NCBI RefSeq assembly: GCF_017916455.1
Contig: NZ_JAFMSY010000001.1
Span: 124,001-188,000, forward strand
DNA: 64,000 nt
Source of the DNA: Nocardioides xinjiangensis
GTDB taxonomy: Bacteria; Actinomycetota; Actinomycetes; Propionibacteriales; Nocardioidaceae
Direction of reading: 5' to 3'
Notes under the pieces: model-generated
The model's input: only the letters and a program-made list of their open reading frames with translations
Databases searched by the model: none
Told to the model about the DNA's origin: nothing
Shown: one piece after another, positions 58,653 to 64,000 of the stretch
Numbering within the stretch: the stretch's first letter is position 1
Layout of the letters: each line of letters opens with the position of its first letter
Program-made: the position numbers and the translations under genes

Positions 58653-59810
58653 TCAGCACGTCTCCGGCGCGTTCTCGCACAGCTCCGCGTCGAACTCGAG
58701 GAACTCGTCGTAGGAGTCGGTGAACTTCGTCTCGCCGGTCTCGAGGTCGACGGTCACCCAGAACAGCCACGGACCCTCGGCGGGGTTGGCCGCAGCATCG
58801 ATCGCGAGCTCGCCGGGCGCCTCGATCGGGGTCGGCGGCAGCCCGGGCCGGGTGTAGGTGTTGTACGGGGTGTCCTGCTGCAGCTGCTCGCTCGTCAGGC
58901 CCACGCCGAGGTCCTGGTTGAGGCCGTAGTTGACCGACGCGTCGATCTGCAGCAGCCCGTTGGTGATCCCGTTGTCGGGGTTCTCGAGTCGGTTGTAGAT
59001 GGCGCGCGAGATCTTGTACATGTCCTCGCCGCGGCCCTCGGCCTCGACCAGCGAGGCGATGATCATCAGCTCGGCCGGCGTGCGACCCAGCTCGGCCGCC
59101 CGCTCCTCCAGGTTGGCCGCCTCGGCGGCCTCGCGCCAGCGGTTCACCATCATCTTGAGGATCGCGACCGGCTTCATCCCGGGCTTGATCTCGTAGGTCG
59201 CCGGGAAGAGGTAGCCCTCGGCGTTGCCCTCGGCGTAGTCCGGCAGGCCGAGCTTGTCGGGTTGCTGGAGCGCGCGGTTCCACGCGGCCTCCGGGTACTC
59301 GGTGTTCGCGCCGAGCGTCTCGACGATCTCCGTGACCCGCAGGCCCTCGGGGATGGTGACCGTGGGGAAGCCGATGAGGTTGTCGGGGTCGACGAGGACC
59401 TCGAGGGCGTCGGCGGCCCTCATCTCCTTCTGCAGCTCGTAGGCGCCGACCTGGATCCCGGCGGCGTCGGGCTCCTCGGCGGCGGCGTCGATGAACGCCT
59501 GGACCGACGCGGTGACCCCCTCGGCCTTGAGGTTGCGCCCGATCTGGGCGGTGGTGTCGCCCTCGTTGACCGTGAACTCGACCGAGCCGGTCCCGGGCCC
59601 CGGGTAGTCCTCGGGCCCCTGGAACTGGTCGGCGACCCACGAGACGCCCTGCGTCAGGGCGACGTAGAAGCCCCCGACCAGGACGACCAGGGCGACCAGC
59701 ACGGCGACGCAGCCCTTGAGGCCGCGGCCCTTGCGCCGCCGGCCACCCGGGACGTAGTCGTAGTCGTCGAGCTCGTCGCGCTCGCCGGCACGCGCCTCGT
59801 GCTCACTCAT
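58653..59810 (-). CDS. mltG: Endolytic murein transglycosylase MltG (YceG-like)
   Basis: A 385-residue cell-wall enzyme thought to cut nascent glycan and set strand length. A cytoplasmic N-terminal part with acidic and basic stretches is followed by one membrane helix ([21 protein letters not shown], residues about 30-50) and the YceG domain outside. [20 protein letters not shown] near residue 250 contains the catalytic Glu. It overlaps the end of ruvX by 8 nt, as in other actinobacterial alaS-ruvX-mltG-aroE operons. Confidence 0.96.
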   Translation of the reverse strand: MSEHEARAGERDELDDYDYVPGGRRRKGRGLKGCVAVLVALVVLVGGFYVALTQGVSWVADQFQGPEDYPGPGTGSVEFTVNEGDTTAQIGRNLKAEGVTASVQAFIDAAAEEPDAAGIQVGAYELQKEMRAADALEVLVDPDNLIGFPTVTIPEGLRVTEIVETLGANTEYPEAAWNRALQQPDKLGLPDYAEGNAEGYLFPATYEIKPGMKPVAILKMMVNRWREAAEAANLEERAAELGRTPAELMIIASLVEAEGRGEDMYKISRAIYNRLENPDNGITNGLLQIDASVNYGLNQDLGVGLTSEQLQQDTPYNTYTRPGLPPTPIEAPGELAIDAAANPAEGPWLFWVTVDLETGETKFTDSYDEFLEFDAELCENAPETC

Positions 59811-60270
59811 GTGTCTCCGTCACCTCGACGATCTCTCCGGGCGGCTGTCCGCTCGAGCGTTCCGTGTCGAGCGCAGTCTGCAGGATCAGCACGGCGGCCG
59901 CCTGATCCACCACGGCGCGTCGCCTCGCCCCCCGTCGCCCCTGCTCGCGCAGGATCGACTCGGCCGAGACCGTGGTCAGTCGTTCGTCACACAGTCTGAC
60001 GGGTACGGGCGCGACACGGCGAGCCAGCCTGGCCGCGAGCGCCCGCGCCTTGTCCGCCGCAGGGCCCTCCGAGCCGTCGAGCGAGCGGGGCAGCCCGACG
60101 ACGACCTCGACCGCAGCCAACTCGTCCGTCAGCTGTGCGAGGCGGCGTACGTCGCCCCGCCCGGCGCGGACGGTCTCGACCGGCGTCGCCAGGAAGCCGG
60201 ACGGGTCGCTGCTCGCGACGCCGATCCGGGCGTCACCCGGGTCGACCCCCAGCCGCACGCCGAACCGCAT
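59803..60270 (-). CDS. ruvX: RuvX/YqgF-type Holliday junction resolvase-like protein
   Basis: A 155-residue RNase H-fold protein. [18 protein letters not shown] near residue 9 provides the first catalytic Asp, [20 protein letters not shown] near 60 the conserved strand, [15 protein letters not shown] near 97 and [15 protein letters not shown] near 121 the last Asp. The family is involved in 16S rRNA 5' processing or in recombination. ATG 60270 starts eight bp after the alaS stop. Confidence 0.95.
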   Translation of the reverse strand: MRFGVRLGVDPGDARIGVASSDPSGFLATPVETVRAGRGDVRRLAQLTDELAAVEVVVGLPRSLDGSEGPAADKARALAARLARRVAPVPVRLCDERLTTVSAESILREQGRRGARRRAVVDQAAAVLILQTALDTERSSGQPPGEIVEVTETHE

Positions 60271-60278
60271 CGCCCCGC

Positions 60279-62981
60279 TCAGCCCTGACCCGCGCGCTCG
60301 GCGACCCGGCGCCTCACCAGCTCGAGCGCCTCGTCGATGCGGGAGGCGTCGGAGCCGCCGCCCTGCGCGACGTCGTCCTTGCCGCCGCCCTTGCCGCCGA
60401 GCAGCGGGCCGACCGCTCGGACCAGGTCGCCGGCCGACAGGCCACGCGAGCGGGCCTCCTCGTTGGTGGCGGCCACCACCGAGACCTTGCCGTCGGCCTG
60501 GCCGATGACGACGACGACCCCGGGCTCGCCGTGCGGGAGGCGACCGCGGACGTCCATGGCGAGGTTGCGCACGTCGCCGCCCCCGGCCCCGTCGGCGCGG
60601 TGGGCCACCAGCCGCACCGGGCCGACCTGCGCGGCGCCGGCGGCGAGGTCGGCGCTCGCGCCGAGCAGCTGGGCGAGGCGCGCCTTCTCCAGCTCCTTCT
60701 CCGCCGCCCGGAGCCGCTCCGTGAGGCCCTGGACCCGGCTGACCAGGTCGTCGGGCTGGGTCTTGAGCAGCCCGGTGAGCTGGGCCACGACGTCGCGCTC
60801 GCGGGCGAGGTAGCCGAAGCCCTCGAGGCCGGTCAGGGCCTCGATGCGCCGGTTGCCGGAGCCGACGCTGGTCTCGCCGGTCACCACCACGGTGCCGATC
60901 TGGGAGGAGTGGTCGACGTGGGTGCCGCCGCAGAGCTCGCGCGACCAGGGGCCACCGATCTCGACCACGCGCACCTTCGTGTTGTCGTAGGTCTCGCCGA
61001 ACAGCGCGATGGCGCCCCACTCCTTGGCCTGGTCGAGGGTCATGTAGTCCCACGACACGGGGAGGTCCGCGCGCAGCGCCTGCTGCGAGACCTGCTCGAT
61101 GTCACGGACCTGCTGGGGCGTCAGCGCCTGGGTCCAGCCGAAGTCGAGGCGGAGGTAGCCCGGCCGGTTGTAGGAGCCGGACTGCAGCGCGGTGGGGCCG
61201 AGCACCTCGCGGAGCGCGGCGTGCACGACGTGGGTGCCGGAGTGGGCCTGCCGGGCACCCGTCCGCCACTCCGGGTCGACCCGGGCGTGGACCTCGCGCG
61301 AGGCGTCGAGCTCGCCCTCGAGCACCCGGACCTGGTGCACGACGAGGCCCTTGACCGGGCGCTGCACGTCGATGACCTCGAGGCGGCCTCCGTCGAAGAC
61401 GATGGTGCCGGCGTCGGCGACTTGGCCGCCGGACTCGGCGTAGAACGGCGTGCGGTCGAGGACCAGCTCGCCGATCTCGCCCTCGGCCAGCCGCGGCACC
61501 GACGCACCCCCGCTGAGCAGCGCGAGCGGGCGGGACTCGGTCTCCAGCGTCTCGTAGGCCAGCCACTCGGTCGGGCCGTGCTCGTCGAAGATCCCCCGGT
61601 AGACCGCCGTGTCGCCGTGGGCGCCCTTCTTGGCGCGGGCGTCGGCCTTGGCGCGCTCGCGCTGCTCGGCCATGAGGCCGCGGAACCCCTGCTCGTCGAC
61701 CACGAGACCCTGCTCGGCGGCCATCTCCAGCGTGAGGTCGATCGGGAAGCCGTAGGTGTCGTGCAGCGCGAAGGCCCGCTCGCCCGACAGCGTCGAGCCG
61801 CCGGAACGCTTCACCTCGGACGCGGCGAGGTCGAAGATCTGCGTGCCCGCCTGCAGCGTCTTGCGGAAGGCGTCCTCCTCGGCGAAGGCGACCTGCGAGA
61901 TGCGGGGCCAGTCGGTGAGGAGGTTGTCGTAGGTCTGCCCCATGACGTCGCGCGACACGGGCATCAGCTCGGGGAGCACCCGCTCCTCGCACCCGAGCAG
62001 CCGCATGGAGCGCACGGCGCGGCGCAGCAGCCGGCGCAGGACGTAGCCGCGGCCGTCGTTGCCGGGGGTGACGCCGTCGCCGATGAGCATCATGGACGAC
62101 CGGACGTGGTCGGCGACCACGCGGAAGCGGACGTCGTCGGCCGGGTCGGCGCCGTACTTCCTGCCCGTCATCTCCTCGGCCCGCGCGATGACCGGGTAGA
62201 CGACGTCGATCTCGTACATGTTCGCCTTGCCCTGCAGCAGCAGCGCGACGCGGTCGAGGCCCATGCCGGTGTCGATGTTCTTCTTCGGCAGGGAGCCGGA
62301 GATGTCGAAGTCGGACTTGGAGCGGACTGCGCTGAGCTCGTCCTGCATGAACACCAGGTTCCAGATCTCCAGCAGCCGGTCCTCGAGCTCGACCGGCATG
62401 TCGGGCCCGAGCGTCGCCGGGTCGAAGTCCGGACCCCAGTCCGGGCCGCGGTCGTAGAGGATCTCCGAGCACGGGCCACCGGGACCGGGCACGCCCATGG
62501 ACCAGTAGTTCTCCTTCGGGCCGAGCTGGACGATGCGCTCGCGCGGCAGGCCGGTGACCTTCATCCAGTAGCCGATGGCCTCCTCGTCGCCGACCAGCAC
62601 CGACGGGTACAGGCGGTCGACGTCGAGGCCGAACCCGCCCTCCTCGACCGGCGTGGTGATCAGGCTCCAGGCGAGCTCGACGGCACCTTCCTTGAAGTAG
62701 TCGCCGAACGAGAAGTTGCCGCACATCTCGAAGAACGTGCCGTGCCGGGTCGTCTTGCCGACGTCCTCGATGTCCGGGGTGCGCACGCACTTCTGGATGC
62801 TGGTCGCGCGGTCGTAGGGCGGCGTCTCCTGGCCGAGGAAGTAGGGCTTGAACGGCACCATGCCGGCCGGGACGAACAGGAGGTTCGGGTCGTCGGCGAG
62901 CAGCGAGGCGGAGGGCACCACGGCGTGTCCGGCGGCCTCGAAGTGCGCGAGGAAGCGGCGGCGGATCTCGGCGGTGTCCAT
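60279..62981 (-). CDS. alaS: Alanyl-tRNA synthetase
   Basis: A 900-residue class II synthetase that charges tRNA-Ala and edits mischarged Ser and Gly. The N-terminal catalytic core starts [19 protein letters not shown]; the editing domain has [17 protein letters not shown] near residue 575 and the zinc site CGGTHVDHS near 672; the C-Ala domain with a glycine-rich [15 protein letters not shown] stretch closes the protein. The normal actinobacterial length is about 890. The start overlaps the upstream DUF6167 gene stop by one base. Confidence 0.98.
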   Translation of the reverse strand: MDTAEIRRRFLAHFEAAGHAVVPSASLLADDPNLLFVPAGMVPFKPYFLGQETPPYDRATSIQKCVRTPDIEDVGKTTRHGTFFEMCGNFSFGDYFKEGAVELAWSLITTPVEEGGFGLDVDRLYPSVLVGDEEAIGYWMKVTGLPRERIVQLGPKENYWSMGVPGPGGPCSEILYDRGPDWGPDFDPATLGPDMPVELEDRLLEIWNLVFMQDELSAVRSKSDFDISGSLPKKNIDTGMGLDRVALLLQGKANMYEIDVVYPVIARAEEMTGRKYGADPADDVRFRVVADHVRSSMMLIGDGVTPGNDGRGYVLRRLLRRAVRSMRLLGCEERVLPELMPVSRDVMGQTYDNLLTDWPRISQVAFAEEDAFRKTLQAGTQIFDLAASEVKRSGGSTLSGERAFALHDTYGFPIDLTLEMAAEQGLVVDEQGFRGLMAEQRERAKADARAKKGAHGDTAVYRGIFDEHGPTEWLAYETLETESRPLALLSGGASVPRLAEGEIGELVLDRTPFYAESGGQVADAGTIVFDGGRLEVIDVQRPVKGLVVHQVRVLEGELDASREVHARVDPEWRTGARQAHSGTHVVHAALREVLGPTALQSGSYNRPGYLRLDFGWTQALTPQQVRDIEQVSQQALRADLPVSWDYMTLDQAKEWGAIALFGETYDNTKVRVVEIGGPWSRELCGGTHVDHSSQIGTVVVTGETSVGSGNRRIEALTGLEGFGYLARERDVVAQLTGLLKTQPDDLVSRVQGLTERLRAAEKELEKARLAQLLGASADLAAGAAQVGPVRLVAHRADGAGGGDVRNLAMDVRGRLPHGEPGVVVVIGQADGKVSVVAATNEEARSRGLSAGDLVRAVGPLLGGKGGGKDDVAQGGGSDASRIDEALELVRRRVAERAGQG

Positions 62982-63253
62982 CAGTGCGGGTCCTTCTGCG
63001 GGTCGTCGGTCGGGGTGCGAGCGGTGAGCTCGGGTAGTCCATGGGGCCGGAGGCCGAGCCGCTCGCGCAACTCGGTTTCGCGTTCGGCACGGCCCTGCTG
63101 GACCTCCTCGGCGAAGAGTCGTGCGCCGGCCCGCCAGCCACGGACGCGGTCGCGCACGCCGTCGGCGGTCAGCGCCTCGGCGGCGCGGCGGGCTCGGGCG
63201 GCGGCGTACACGCCGACTCCGGCGCCGGCGACGAACCAGAGTGGTCGACCCAT
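62981..63253 (-). CDS. DUF6167-family small membrane-anchored protein
   Basis: A 90-residue protein starting GRPLWFVAGAGVGVYAAARA, a single short membrane helix, then a charged helical tail (LFAEEVQQGRAERETELRERLGL) and an acidic end (TDDPQKDPH). It matches the DUF6167 proteins found just upstream of alaS in many actinobacteria; the function is unknown. The ATG overlaps the upstream gene stop as TGATG, so the two are coupled. Confidence 0.8.
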   Translation of the reverse strand: MGRPLWFVAGAGVGVYAAARARRAAEALTADGVRDRVRGWRAGARLFAEEVQQGRAERETELRERLGLRPHGLPELTARTPTDDPQKDPH

Positions 63254-63801
63254 CAGGCGACGTCCTCGTCGACCGCGGCGGGGCCGGCCTCGCCGCGCAG
63301 CGCCTCGCGCTCGCGCGCGCGGAACTCGCGCAGCGCCTGCTTCATCTCCGCGCGGCGCCCGCGGCCGGCCCGCTTGGCCTCCTGGCGGACCTCGAAGCGG
63401 ATGCGGTTGCGCGTCTCCGGCGCGAGGGCGCGGCGCAGGCCGTGGGTCCAGGACGCGGCCTTGACGACGGTCTCGCGCGCCACGATGTCGGCGAACAGCC
63501 GGCCGTCGATCGGCGACGCGGGCGGCACTCCGGGGCGTGCGGCGCCGGGCTCGTCGCTCGCGACGGCGTCCGCGCCCACGCCGGTGATGACGTACGCGCT
63601 CGCCGCGGGCTCCGCGGCGGCCGTCGGGGACGGGCGCTCGGCCGGGGCCTCGACCGCCGCGAGCCGCTCGCTCACGGAGGCGGCGTGCGCCTCGGCGCGG
63701 CGGGCCCGGGCGTGCGAGCGCAGTGCGACGAGGAGCGCGACCAGCGCGACGCCGAGCGCTGCTGCGCACGCCGCGACCAGCCACACCTGCTCCGAAGTCA
63801 C
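63253..63801 (-). CDS. Membrane-anchored hypothetical protein upstream of alaS
   Basis: A 182-residue protein with one N-terminal membrane helix (VWLVAACAAALGVALVALLVAL) followed by a helical, charged cytoplasmic region (RRAEAHAASVSERLAAVE) and a basic C-terminus rich in Arg (RFEVRQEAKRAGRGRRAEMK). It resembles the DUF948-like or uncharacterised proteins placed between rpsD and alaS in actinobacteria; I cannot name its role. The GTG start is at 63801. Coupled by TGATG to the DUF6167 gene. Confidence 0.7.
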   Translation of the reverse strand: MTSEQVWLVAACAAALGVALVALLVALRSHARARRAEAHAASVSERLAAVEAPAERPSPTAAAEPAASAYVITGVGADAVASDEPGAARPGVPPASPIDGRLFADIVARETVVKAASWTHGLRRALAPETRNRIRFEVRQEAKRAGRGRRAEMKQALREFRAREREALRGEAGPAAVDEDVA

Positions 63802-63893
63802 CGGGACACCCTATAAGTCGCCGCGCAGAGCATGGAGCGGTCGGTCGGGAGGTGGCCGGGGCGCCCCCTCGGCGGCATCCGGGGACGGCTGCC

Positions 63894-64000
63894 TCAGCGC
63901 CCGCGCAGGATCCGGCGGATGCGCTCCCAGCGCTCCTTGACGCCGCCCTCGGCGCCGAGGGTCGTCGGCTCGTAGTAGGTCGCGTCCTGCAGGACGTCGG
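63894..64000 (-). CDS. rarA: Replication-associated recombination ATPase RarA, C-terminal end (partial)
   Basis: Only the last 35 codons lie in the window, ending at TGA 63894-63896. The residues LQDATYYEPTTLGAEGG and RWERIRRILRGR match the C-terminus of RarA/MgsA AAA+ ATPases, which act at stalled forks; the neighbourhood upstream of alaS agrees. With so little sequence, the call rests on the tail motif alone. Confidence 0.6.
   Translation of the reverse strand, partial: DVLQDATYYEPTTLGAEGGVKERWERIRRILRGR

Overview
The window reads as chromosomal DNA of a high-GC actinobacterium, most likely Nocardioidaceae (Nocardioides-like). The pointers are the whiA-yvcK-rapZ-uvrC block, a resuscitation-promoting-factor-like gene, a mycothiol-type maleylpyruvate isomerase fold gene, Mce-associated membrane proteins, DUF1206, DUF6167 and DUF222/HNH (13E12-type) genes, an actinobacterial-type EF-P loop and an actinobacterial LexA (SOS) box. 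No tRNA, rRNA, CRISPR array, transposase or phage gene was recognised.

Layout. 1-10 kb: end of an FtsX-like permease, then whiA, yvcK, rapZ and uvrC in one leftward operon, a Tat-exported Rieske lipoprotein, and uvrA under an SOS box. 10-13.4 kb: a rightward trio (maleylpyruvate isomerase fold, metallo-beta-lactamase hydrolase, thioredoxin-rhodanese fusion), a cytochrome b561-like protein and a Tat-exported protein of unknown role. 13.5-19.6 kb: a cluster that looks built for polymer or glycan decoration, with three sulfotransferases (two tandem paralogs and one unrelated), two SAM methyltransferases, an alpha/alpha-barrel prenyltransferase-like protein and a GT4 glycosyltransferase. 19.7-30.5 kb: a ferredoxin-NADP reductase-like flavoprotein, two Mce-associated proteins, a two-pore-helix channel-like protein, hemerythrin, uvrB, a phospholipase D protein, a membrane protein, a pseudo-receiver/thioredoxin-reductase-like fusion, an array of four 72-bp palindrome-bearing repeats, and an AlkA-type DNA glycosylase.

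30.5-45.8 kb: tryptophan 2,3-dioxygenase, an Rpf-like protein, a 2193-residue secreted ThuA / sugar-dehydrogenase multidomain protein with an elaborate upstream control region, a PaiB-like pair, an ATP-dependent DNA ligase, a trypsin-like protease, a TetR regulator, DUF1206, and nusB-efp. 46-53.8 kb: an accessory block (NAD(P)-binding oxidoreductase, DUF222/HNH, small proteins, NAD(P)HX dehydratase, histidine phosphatase, a LigD-like PE-POL protein without ligase, PhzF). 53.8-64 kb: a tightly coupled leftward operon, alaS-ruvX-mltG-aroE-prepilin peptidase-aroC-aroK-aroB-aroQ, preceded by two small membrane proteins and the C-terminus of rarA.

How it works together. The window is rich in DNA repair (uvrA, uvrB, uvrC, AlkA-type glycosylase, ATP-dependent ligase, PE-POL, ruvX, rarA). 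It holds most of the shikimate pathway (aroB, aroQ, aroE, aroK, aroC). Many genes carry a TANNNT -10 hexamer ending 6-8 nt before the start codon, which implies widespread leaderless transcripts and was used to choose starts. In long operons the genes overlap as GTGA or ATGA, implying translational coupling. Coding predictions on the opposite strand of real genes were discarded, because the GC-rich third positions leave antisense frames open.
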